Positions 1 to 5,114 of a stretch of 5,172 nucleotides of DNA are shown here, piece after piece. This DNA comes from Candidatus Bathyarchaeota archaeon (GTDB lineage: Archaea; Thermoproteota; Bathyarchaeia; TCS64): positions 1 through 5,172 of the forward strand of contig JAUVHT010000065.1 of assembly GCA_030593155.1 (NCBI GenBank), written 5' to 3'. The first letter of the stretch is position 1; every line of letters starts with the position of its first letter. The position numbers and the translations under genes were made by a program. Below the pieces are notes generated by a model that did no database searches, was not told where the DNA came from, and was given only the letters and a program-made list of their open reading frames with translations.

Positions 1-361
<361 letters not shown>

Positions 362-363
<2 letters not shown>

Positions 364-387
364 TCGTTTGCGCAAGGCTAAACGAAT
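362..387 (-). other. Hairpin straddling the mature 16S 5' end
   Basis: ATTCGTTT (362-369) and AAACGAAT (380-387) form a perfect 8-bp stem closed by a 10-nt loop. The stem includes the first one or two bases of the mature 16S rRNA, so it would have to open or be cut during maturation. A role in 5'-end processing or in keeping the nascent end unpaired with helix 1 is inferred. Confidence 0.6.
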
Positions 388-418
388 AGTCGGAGGAGAA
401 TTCGCTCGACCCATCTCA

Positions 419-450
419 GACCCGAAGGCAGCGACGCCTATACTCGGGTC
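419..450 (-). other. Long bulged hairpin in the rRNA leader
   Basis: GACCCGA (419-425) pairs with TCGGGTC (444-450), and stacked above it AGGC (426-429) pairs with GCCT (436-439) around a 6-nt loop. A 4-nt bulge (440-443) interrupts one side. Eleven base pairs make this the most stable visible element of the leader. Confidence 0.65.
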
Positions 451-490
451 GTCATCTATGTTTCCGCTACTGGAGTCGACCCTTCATCCA

Positions 491-504
491 GAGGCAAACG
501 CCTC
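491..504 (-). other. Short hairpin in the rRNA leader
   Basis: GAGGC (491-495) and GCCTC (500-504) form a perfect 5-bp stem with a 4-nt loop. It is GC-rich and lies upstream of the larger hairpin in the leader transcript. Confidence 0.5.
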
Positions 505-641
505 AGTCGGATCGAAGCCGCCATTTTACGAGCGGAAGGCTTACGCCAACCTCCGATAGACGCCGTGGGAATAAAAACGTTATGATTTATCGAATTCCCA
601 TTTGAATGTAAACCTACAATAAGAGGCGTTCCATTGATCGA

Positions 642-655
642 AATTTATTTTCCGC
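642..655 (-). promoter_or_regulatory. Candidate rRNA promoter (BRE plus TATA box)
   Basis: The minus strand reads GCGGAAAATAAAT here: a purine-rich BRE-like GCGGAA followed by an AT-rich TATA-type element. Transcription would begin about 26 nt downstream, near 620, giving a leader of about 255 nt. A second weaker candidate is CGATAAATCA on the minus strand at about 583-592, which would give a start near 560. I favour the first because of its BRE. Confidence 0.5.
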
Positions 656-664
656 TTAAACAGT

Positions 665-690
665 AAAAAAGGGTAAATAACAATTAAAAA
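665..690 (-). terminator. T-run terminator of padR
   Basis: Just after the padR stop, the minus strand has TTATTTTTAATTG and then a run of six T (665-670). Archaeal RNA polymerase stops at such T-runs without needing a hairpin. It separates padR from the rRNA promoter that follows on the same strand. Confidence 0.55.
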
Positions 691-693
691 TAA

Positions 694-1224
694 TCAGGGG
701 GAGCCGAATTTATCTTCCTCGGAAGCATCGACTTCTCCCTGGTCTTGTTGCTCAATCTTCTCCAGTTCGCTCTCCAGGAAGGCCTTATACCGTGTGTAAA
801 ACCGTTCCTGGAGATCGGTGGAGCCAGCGCCGACCCTCTCTTTCATGACCTGTGTCACGCCCAGGATCCTATCCATGGACTCTTCCGCCAGCAACTTCCC
901 TGCCGTGAACATGGAGAGCCCCAGCTTCATCACGAGGCTGAACTGCTTCTCCAACTGGCTCTGGAACTTCGAGTGCTGCTCCAAGGCTATCCGCCCCTCC
1001 TCAGTTATGACGAATCTCCCCGCATCGTTCTCCACGATGAGATCGTCCTTCAGAAGTCTGCCCAGAAGGGGGTAGATGAGACCGGGGGACGGACTCCATG
1101 CCCCCTCGCTCCGCTTCTCCGCCTCTGCAATGATCTCTTTCCCCGTCATGGGTTTCCCGTTAATTAGATAGAGGGCGTAGAATCTCGTGAAACCCCTCGG
1201 TACAGTGCTCTTAACTTTTGACAC
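694..1224 (-). CDS. PadR-family transcriptional regulator
   Basis: This 176-residue protein has the PadR winged-helix plan. In the numbering from the chosen start, an N-terminal helix carries PRGFTRFYALYLI (9-21). The PMTGKEI helix follows, and then the recognition segment SPSPGLIYPLLGRLLKDDLI (44-63) with the conserved G-x-IYPLL-x-x-L core. A wing GRFVITEEG (69-77) comes next. The C-terminal part (about 82-160) is helical, as in PadR proteins that dimerise through it, and the tail is acidic. The family usually represses transcription and may respond to small ligands. I chose GTG 1222-1224 because AGGTG (1231-1235) sits 6 nt upstream as a ribosome binding site; a GTG at 1231-1233 would add three residues but overlaps that site. 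The gene ends in TGA and a T-run. A triple palindrome covers its promoter, which points to autoregulation. Its ligand and other targets cannot be read from sequence. Confidence 0.9.
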   Translation of the reverse strand: MSKVKSTVPRGFTRFYALYLINGKPMTGKEIIAEAEKRSEGAWSPSPGLIYPLLGRLLKDDLIVENDAGRFVITEEGRIALEQHSKFQSQLEKQFSLVMKLGLSMFTAGKLLAEESMDRILGVTQVMKERVGAGSTDLQERFYTRYKAFLESELEKIEQQDQGEVDASEEDKFGSP

Positions 1225-1230
1225 GTTATC

Positions 1231-1235
1231 CACCT
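1231..1235 (-). promoter_or_regulatory. Ribosome binding site deciding the padR start
   Basis: AGGTG on the minus strand is complementary to the archaeal 16S 3' end and lies 6 nt before GTG 1222-1224. This favours that start over the in-frame GTG at 1231-1233, which the motif itself overlaps. Confidence 0.6.
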
Positions 1236-1238
1236 AGC

Positions 1239-1292
1239 ATATCGCTTGCGATATTTATATCGCTAGAGATATAAAAACCCATCGCTAGCGAA
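1239..1292. promoter_or_regulatory. Triple palindromic operator array at padR
   Basis: Three related palindromes lie in a row: ATATCGCTTGCGATAT (1239-1254), ATATCGCTAGAGATAT (1257-1272) and ATCGCTAGCGAA (1281-1292). The first has perfect 7-bp arms around 2 nt. The second matches it at 14 of 16 positions. The third contains the perfect palindrome TCGCTAGCGA. Centres are 18 and 22 bp apart, about two helical turns each, so bound dimers would sit on nearly the same face. Site 1 covers the predicted padR transcription start, site 2 overlaps its TATA box and site 3 lies just upstream. Binding by the adjacent PadR protein is the natural inference. Confidence 0.7.
1269..1277 (-). promoter_or_regulatory. 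TATA box of padR
   Basis: The minus strand reads TTTTTATAT. Transcription would start near 1247 and leave a leader of about 22 nt that contains the AGGTG ribosome binding site. The box is partly covered by operator site 2. A second AT-rich stretch (1251-1261) could also act, but would give a start too close to the ribosome binding site. Confidence 0.5.
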
Positions 1293-1373
1293 AAGCATAC
1301 GGTGATCGATGAAGCCCGCACCTTTAATCAATAAAAAAAGGATATCCCTACTCGATTAGGTGACCTGACTCCC

Positions 1374-1384
1374 CTTTTTATAAA
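1374..1384 (+). promoter_or_regulatory. TATA box of the saccharopine dehydrogenase-like gene
   Basis: CTTTTTATAAA is a strong archaeal TATA box. Its centre lies about 39 nt before the ATG, so transcription should start near 1405. A GGGG-containing motif (1406-1411) 7-8 nt before the ATG may be the ribosome binding site at the extreme 5' end of the mRNA. The PadR-type palindromes end about 80 bp upstream, so direct control by them is possible but not obvious. Confidence 0.6.
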
Positions 1385-1418
1385 CGAAAGCGACTACGAT
1401 CATCAAGGGGATTACTCC

Positions 1419-2600
1419 ATGAAAGTACTGGTTTTAGGTATAGGCAAGATGGGATATGGGCTGCTCAAAGACCTCGCAGCTCAGCCCCGCATTGAAGAGA
1501 TCGTTGCGGCAGACATCAACGTTTCACAGGCGAAGCATTTCGTGGACAGGGTGGGCAACGAAAAAATTGAAATCCAGAGATGCGATGTCACAAACAAACA
1601 AGATACCGTCCGTCTCATGGGTGAAGGATTCGACGCGATCGCCAGCGCCCTCCCCCGTCCATTCTGTGATGCCGCCGTAGCCGCTGCCATAGAAGCAGGC
1701 GTCGGCTACGCAGACGTCGCAGCCTCTTTTTCCACCATCTTCGATCAGGACAAGGACGCGAGAAAAGCCGGGGTCACGATTGTCCCCCACATAGGTCTCG
1801 ACATCGGTATTGACAGGGTTCTCTGCGGGGTAGGAGCAAGAAAGCTCGACAAGGTCGATGGCTTCAGGGTCTGGTGCGGCGGCTTCCCCCAGAAGGGAAC
1901 CCCGGGCTACAACAACCCCATAAGATACAAGATCTCATGGTACTGGCCCTACGCCGCACTAGGAAACGTAGGCTCCTCGAGAGTTTTGAAGGATGGAGAG
2001 ATGGTCGACATCCCGAGGCTCAGCGATCCAGAGGAGATAATCTTCCCGGAGCCAATAGGGAAGGGCGAAGCCTATACCACGGGTGATCTGCTCGACGTCA
2101 TCGAACATCTAGGTCTAGAAGGAGTCCGAGATGCGTGGGCAAAAACAGTCCGTTGGCCAGGTCACTGCGAGATATGGCAAAAGCTCATTGATCTCAACCT
2201 TTTAGACGAGGAACCCGTCAACGTGAAGGGTAAAAAGGTCGCTCCCAGGGACTTTTTCCTGGCTTTGGGAGAGAAAACTCTCCAATATCTTTCTGGTGAA
2301 GGGGATGCCATATGCCAGAGAGTTAAAGTTTCAGGGATAAAAGACGATGTCTCAACATCTTATGTCTACGAATTCATCGACTTCCAGGATTTCGATAACG
2401 ACATATCAGCCATGGCCAGGACAACAGCCTTCCCCTGCAGCATCGTGGCCCAGATGATAGCCGACGGAGAATTCAAAGAGACGGGAGTAGTCCATCCCGT
2501 GAAGATTGGATACGACGCTCACCTGTCTGAGAAATTCTTCGCAGAACTTGAAAGACGAAAAATATTCATCTCGGAAAAGGTAGTCAAACCGCTGCGATAA
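1419..2600 (+). CDS. Saccharopine dehydrogenase / lysine 6-dehydrogenase-like oxidoreductase
   Basis: This 393-residue protein belongs to the saccharopine dehydrogenase-like family of NAD(P)-dependent oxidoreductases. An N-terminal Rossmann fold starts at MKVLVLGIGKMG, with GxGxxG at 7-12. Asp32 ends the second strand (VAADIN), which suggests NAD(H) over NADP(H). Family features follow: SALPRPF (76-82), a GVGYADVA segment (94-101), GVTIVPHIGLDIG (118-130), and the start of the substrate domain at WCGGFPQKGTPGYNNPIRYKISW (152-174, key residues GG, P and NP). Near the C-terminus come MARTTAFP (332-339) and GVVHPV (356-361). The length fits lysine 6-dehydrogenases, bacterial-type saccharopine reductases and carboxynorspermidine synthases, which act on C-N bonds of amino acids or polyamines in the cytoplasm. 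I cannot choose the substrate. No lysine-pathway gene lies nearby. ATG 1419 is preceded by a TATA box and a GGGG motif. The gene stands alone with its own terminator. Confidence 0.88.
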   Translation: MKVLVLGIGKMGYGLLKDLAAQPRIEEIVAADINVSQAKHFVDRVGNEKIEIQRCDVTNKQDTVRLMGEGFDAIASALPRPFCDAAVAAAIEAGVGYADVAASFSTIFDQDKDARKAGVTIVPHIGLDIGIDRVLCGVGARKLDKVDGFRVWCGGFPQKGTPGYNNPIRYKISWYWPYAALGNVGSSRVLKDGEMVDIPRLSDPEEIIFPEPIGKGEAYTTGDLLDVIEHLGLEGVRDAWAKTVRWPGHCEIWQKLIDLNLLDEEPVNVKGKKVAPRDFFLALGEKTLQYLSGEGDAICQRVKVSGIKDDVSTSYVYEFIDFQDFDNDISAMARTTAFPCSIVAQMIADGEFKETGVVHPVKIGYDAHLSEKFFAELERRKIFISEKVVKPLR

Positions 2601-2602
2601 AC

Positions 2603-2616
2603 TCTTTTTCTTTCTT
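2603..2616 (+). terminator. T-rich terminator after the dehydrogenase gene
   Basis: TCTTTTTCTTTCTT begins 3 nt after the TAA stop. There is no hairpin, which is normal for archaeal intrinsic terminators. Confidence 0.6.
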
Positions 2617-2713
2617 GGTTGGGGACTTCGATCTTAACATAACGATAAACTATCAACGCAAGATGGAATTGTTTTTCACGAGAATTGTGGTCCTGAGTGA
2701 TTTTTCAGCCATA

Positions 2714-2725
2714 GTTATTAATAAC
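2714..2725 (+). promoter_or_regulatory. Palindromic TATA-type element before the TRAM-like gene
   Basis: GTTATTAATAAC is a perfect 12-bp palindrome whose centre lies about 32 nt before the ATG at 2752. It can serve as the TATA box, giving a start near 2746 and an almost leaderless mRNA; no ribosome binding site precedes the ATG. The remaining 2617-2713 shows no gene or RNA that I can support, only a repeated GAATTGT (about 2667 and 2684) and T-runs. Confidence 0.45.
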
Positions 2726-2751
2726 ATGATACGCTTTTTTTAACACGAAAA

Positions 2752-3105
2752 ATGTATAATGCCGAAGTAAAACAAATTGAAGTAAGCCTCGGCGAGGAAA
2801 TGGAAATTCTAGTGCTGAAAGGTAAAGGCGACAGCATAATTAGCAGGATGAAAGACGGGCGAGTATTACTGTTCAACAGGGAAAACCCGATATTCCCTGA
2901 GCTAAGACCTGGTGTGATGGTAACCTGCAAAGTAAGTTTCATCGCCCAAAATTACATTATTGTGGACCCCGTATCCCCTCCTGATACCGGGGTCAATGCC
3001 ATTAAACTTGGATTGGAAATGGTTTCAGAGTCCGATAACTGGGAGATGGCTATCATTAGTCAAGCCATACTATATCTCATCGAGCAACTTGAAGAACTCC
3101 AATAA
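2752..3105 (+). CDS. Small TRAM-like (OB-fold) protein with helical tail
   Basis: This 117-residue protein has no signal peptide or membrane segment. Residues 14-73 follow the pattern of a TRAM-type beta-barrel: hydrophobic strand MEILVLKGKGDSIISR (17-32) with the GxGD turn, MKDGRVLLFNR (33-43) as the second hairpin, then LRPGVMVTCKVSFI (51-64), where TRAM domains have PG-x-x-V-x-V-x-I, and QNYIIVDPV as the last strand. TRAM domains bind RNA; archaea encode small stand-alone versions, some thought to be RNA chaperones. Here the match is by pattern only, and the barrel lacks the usual excess of Lys/Arg. Residues 96-117 form an amphipathic helix (WEMAIISQAILYLIEQLEELQ) that could mediate dimerisation. 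The gene appears leaderless and monocistronic, with a T-run right after the stop. It might instead be an unrelated small barrel. Confidence 0.75.
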   Translation: MYNAEVKQIEVSLGEEMEILVLKGKGDSIISRMKDGRVLLFNRENPIFPELRPGVMVTCKVSFIAQNYIIVDPVSPPDTGVNAIKLGLEMVSESDNWEMAIISQAILYLIEQLEELQ

Positions 3106-3108
3106 CCC

Positions 3109-3125
3109 TTTTTTTCCACCTTTTT
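3109..3125 (+). terminator. T-run terminator after the TRAM-like gene
   Basis: A T-run (3109-3115) begins 4 nt after the TAA, and a second T5 follows at 3121-3125. This double arrangement is typical of archaeal termination. From here to about 3200 the sequence is AT-rich and holds no further gene. Confidence 0.6.
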
Positions 3126-3205
3126 ACACATTTAACCTTATTGTAAAGTGACGATAAACGTTATTTGGATCCACGTTTCAGATTAGCAATATAGCGCAAA
3201 AGGGG

Positions 3206-3637
3206 GTGGCTAGTCTGATTGAAGAGATACTGTCCAACCTGTACTTACTCTTCGCACTCCTATTGCTGCCCTATGGCTACAACTGTTATACATGGTCTGT
3301 GCCTCATTCAAATACAAACCTCAGAAACCCAGAAGGTTGGAAAACCATCCGATTGTAACCATACAACTCCCAATATTCAACGAGCGATATGTCATACCCC
3401 AACTCTTGAACGCGGTCTCCTCGATTGAGTGGCCCAGGAGCAAGCTCCAGATCCAAATTCTCGACGGCAGCTCAGACGACACCTCCATAATCCTGGACGA
3501 TCTTGTGCAGAAACTAAGGCTCGATGGCCACAAGGTCCAGGCGTTGAGGCGGGAGACCAGAGAAGGGTTCAAGGCGAGGGCTCTGCTACAAGTTCGTAGA
3601 CATCGAATGGTACGTAGAAATACGCCCGGACCTGTGA
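3206..3637 (+). pseudogene. Broken family-2 glycosyltransferase (cellulose synthase-like)
   Basis: These are remnants of a membrane GT2 enzyme that would move a sugar from a nucleotide sugar to a growing glycan. Piece one (from GTG 3206, or CTG 3215) encodes a hydrophobic helix, NLYLLFALLLLPYGYNCY. It breaks near 3290, where one base seems missing. Piece two (about 3289-3585) is a good GT-A beginning: VTIQLPIFNERYV (3355-3393), then LDGSSDDT (3460-3483; the family usually has DDSTDDT), then GFKARAL (3565-3585), the counterpart of GFKAGAL. The rest of the catalytic domain, including the second acidic motif, QxxRW and later membrane helices, is absent. Piece three, in the frame of piece one, reads CYKFVDIEWYVEIRPDL (3584-3634) and ends in TGA TAA and a T-run. 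A full enzyme would have several hundred residues more. It cannot be active as encoded. Confidence 0.82.
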
Positions 3638-3645
3638 TAAATCAC

Positions 3646-3652
3646 TTTTTTT
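3646..3652 (+). terminator. T7 terminator after the glycosyltransferase remnant
   Basis: Seven T follow the tandem stops TGA TAA (3635-3640) by 5 nt. This matches the spacing seen after the other plus-strand genes and suggests the original 3' end of the gene was kept. Confidence 0.55.
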
Positions 3653-3691
3653 CCCACATTCCGTCCATAAGTGAACGTTTTTAGATACACA

Positions 3692-4039
3692 CTAGGCTGA
3701 CAGTGAGATACCACCAGGGACCCGCCTATCGAGTTCGATGAGCCATTTTTGAATGCTCTGATATCCCTCATATAATATGTCGCCGAGATGCTCCGCAGGA
3801 ACACCTGATTTCCTCAAGAAATCCATGGTCTCCCTCAACGAGATCAGCAGGTTCGTTCTCACACAGTGGATGGCTCTGAGCCCCGACTGGATCTCTTCAG
3901 CCACAGCGACGGCGACGGAATCGTTATCCTCATGGTCCCACAGATGTTCTTCACCGTCTTCTTCGATGATGATCACTGCGTTGCCTCGGGCTTCGACCCT
4001 TGGATAAGCAGGAAGACGCAGCTTATCCTTCTTCCCCAA
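3692..4039 (-). CDS. Hypothetical small helical protein
   Basis: I do not recognise this protein of about 115 residues. It is probably real: the frame is open throughout, codon use is even, and a promoter and ribosome binding site precede it. From the chosen TTG start (4037-4039), residues 1-20 are basic (GKKDKLRLPAYPRVEAR). A beta strand follows, NAVIIIEEDGEEH, with a very acidic loop EEDGEEHLWDHEDND (about 26-40). Two long helices come next, about 41-79 (SVAVAVAEEIQSGLRAIH onward) and 82-106 (AEHLGDILYEGYQSIQKW). There is one Cys in the first helix, no signal peptide and no membrane span, so it is presumably cytoplasmic. GGGGG (4045-4049) lies about 5 nt before TTG 4037-4039. A TTG at 4049-4051 would add four residues but overlaps that motif. 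It ends 52 bp from the glycosyltransferase remnant, tail to tail, with no clear T-run of its own. Confidence 0.65.
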   Translation of the reverse strand: MGKKDKLRLPAYPRVEARGNAVIIIEEDGEEHLWDHEDNDSVAVAVAEEIQSGLRAIHCVRTNLLISLRETMDFLRKSGVPAEHLGDILYEGYQSIQKWLIELDRRVPGGISLSA

Positions 4040-4065
4040 ACAATCCCCCAAATTATATTAATTGG

Positions 4066-4100
4066 ATGTTATTTAAACATTTAGTAACATATAAAAATTA
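4066..4100 (-). promoter_or_regulatory. Promoter region and inverted repeat of the hypothetical gene
   Basis: On the minus strand, TAATTTTTATATG (4088-4100) is a TATA box that would start transcription near 4068 and leave a leader of about 29 nt with the GGGGG ribosome binding site. Immediately downstream, ATGTTA (4066-4071) and TAACAT (4085-4090) form an inverted repeat with a 13-nt spacer that includes a second TATA-like TTTAAATAA. A repressor bound there would cover the start site; no protein can be named. Confidence 0.4.
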
Positions 4101-4118
4101 GGGTTTTTCTTCATCATC

Positions 4119-4170
4119 ACTCGAACAGTCCGACTCGTGAACGGAGAACTCAGATCTCGAGTCTACTCGA
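4119..4170. promoter_or_regulatory. ACTCGA repeat cluster at the hydrolase promoter
   Basis: ACTCGA occurs at 4119-4124 and 4165-4170, ACTCG at 4133-4137, and the reverse form TCGAGT at 4157-4162. The last two complete copies make a perfect palindrome, TCGAGT-CT-ACTCGA (4157-4170), which abuts and overlaps the BRE/TATA of the hydrolase gene. This looks like an operator, but the binding protein is unknown. Confidence 0.45.
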
Positions 4171-4181
4171 TATTTTATTAA
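4169..4181 (+). promoter_or_regulatory. TATA box of the MBL-fold hydrolase gene
   Basis: The AT-rich block GATATTTTATTAA is centred about 30 nt before ATG 4206, so transcription should begin within a few bases of the ATG and the mRNA would be almost leaderless. No ribosome binding site precedes the ATG, in agreement. Confidence 0.55.
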
Positions 4182-4205
4182 TAGATTGATCATGATCCCA
4201 TTGAA

Positions 4206-5114
4206 ATGAGCACTCGTGTAGTCAGCAGGCACGTTCGCCTAATTGATGCACCATACCGCGGCGAATCGGGAGTCCTGGGGACATACCTTGTGAAGGGGAA
4301 ACATTCCATGGTCATCGATCCCGGCCCCACGGTTTCGATCCCCTACATCATCAAAGAGCTGGATAAAAATGGGATTACGCCGGATCTTCTGAGATGCGTC
4401 GCGCCCACCCACATACACCTTGACCACGCCGGAGGCTCCTGGAAGCTCTTGGAGAGACATCCAGAGGCAAAGTTGCTAGTTCACCCCAGGGGCGCTAGAC
4501 ACATGATTGACCCGAGCAGGCTGGAGGCCGGGGCCAGGAAATTGTTTGGCGACCGGGTCTCCAGCTACGGCGAGATCAAAGGAGTGCCAGCGGAGAGGGT
4601 GGTCGAGTCCCAAGACGGCCGGGAGATCGATCTCGGAGGCGTAACTGTCAGGGTGACATGGACCCCAGGACATGCGTCCCACCACCAGTGCTACCACGTT
4701 CCGGAGGACGGGGTCGTCATCCTGGGCGACGCGGGGGGCTTCTACTCCCTCGAGGCCGGTATAATCATGCCCACCACCCCGCCCCCGTTCAACCCCCTCC
4801 AGGCGATCGAAAGCCTCGATGCCCTCATCGCCCTCGAACCGGAAATAGCCTGCTACGGGCATTTCGGCTGTTCTGGGAACGCCGTGGAGAGGCTCGAAGC
4901 CCACAGACGGCAGATCCGCCTCTGGAGCCGGATCGTGGAAAGAGGCCTCGAGGAAGGCATGAACCCGAGGGAGATCTACGCGCAGATCAGAACAGAGGAC
5001 TCCATGGCATCCCGCGTGGAGTACTCCCCGGAGATGACGGAAAGGTCCCCCCTGATCAACGTCTTGGGCTTCCTCAAGTACCACGAATGGGCGCGAACAG
5101 AGCAACAGAGCTGA
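4206..5114 (+). CDS. Metallo-beta-lactamase-fold hydrolase
   Basis: This 302-residue soluble protein has a complete MBL-fold metal site. TYLVKGKHSMVIDPGP (26-41) is the early beta hairpin with the conserved Asp-Pro-Gly. THIHLDH (68-74) is the HxHxDH motif, with His69, His71, Asp73 and His74. TPGH supplies His155, LGDAGG supplies Asp175, and YGHFG supplies His219. These ligands hold two metal ions, usually zinc, that activate water for hydrolysis. Residues about 200-302 form a helical C-terminal part (ESLDALIALEP, AHRRQIRLWSRIVERGLEEG, then NPREIYAQI) that likely shapes the substrate pocket. The superfamily includes glyoxalase II, lactonases and others; the residues do not let me choose among them, so the substrate is unknown. 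ATG 4206 fits a leaderless start. The gene is divergent from the small hypothetical gene and is visibly more GC-rich than 2600-3700. I see no T-run after its stop. Confidence 0.92.
   Translation: MSTRVVSRHVRLIDAPYRGESGVLGTYLVKGKHSMVIDPGPTVSIPYIIKELDKNGITPDLLRCVAPTHIHLDHAGGSWKLLERHPEAKLLVHPRGARHMIDPSRLEAGARKLFGDRVSSYGEIKGVPAERVVESQDGREIDLGGVTVRVTWTPGHASHHQCYHVPEDGVVILGDAGGFYSLEAGIIMPTTPPPFNPLQAIESLDALIALEPEIACYGHFGCSGNAVERLEAHRRQIRLWSRIVERGLEEGMNPREIYAQIRTEDSMASRVEYSPEMTERSPLINVLGFLKYHEWARTEQQS

Larger units (their letters stand above)
364..620 (-). other. 16S pre-rRNA 5' leader (external transcribed spacer)
   Basis: This stretch has no credible protein gene. It lies between the inferred rRNA promoter and the mature 16S end, so it should be the leader of the rRNA primary transcript, later removed. 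It is rich in inverted repeats, as expected of such leaders: three clean hairpins (362-387, 419-450, 491-504) and a weaker bulged one at 515-542 (arms with CCGC/GCGG and AAG/CTT). In archaea the 16S is normally released through a long stem with bulge-helix-bulge cuts formed with the 3' trailer. The trailer is outside this window, so that stem cannot be identified here. The upstream boundary rests on the TATA box position and is uncertain by some tens of bases. Confidence 0.7.

Noticed and set aside
368..559. 63-codon open frame on the plus strand
   Set aside because: It lies in the rRNA leader, on the opposite strand to the transcript, and its sequence is explained by the leader hairpins.
745..1167. 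140-codon open frame opposite padR
   Set aside because: It is the complement of the clear PadR coding sequence and resembles no protein family.
2691..2712. CTGAGTGAT followed by TTTTTCAG, considered as a C/D-box RNA
   Set aside because: There is a CTGA and a TGAT but no properly placed C box and terminal D box, nor a closing stem.
2641..3159. ACGATAAAC repeated at about 2641 and 3151
   Set aside because: A 9-base repeat in AT-rich intergenic DNA at different distances from the next genes can arise by chance, and neither copy is palindromic.
4476..5105. 209-codon minus-strand frame opposite the hydrolase gene
   Set aside because: It is a shadow of the GC-rich MBL-fold gene, whose motifs are unmistakable; the translated sequence is low-complexity and unlike a real protein.
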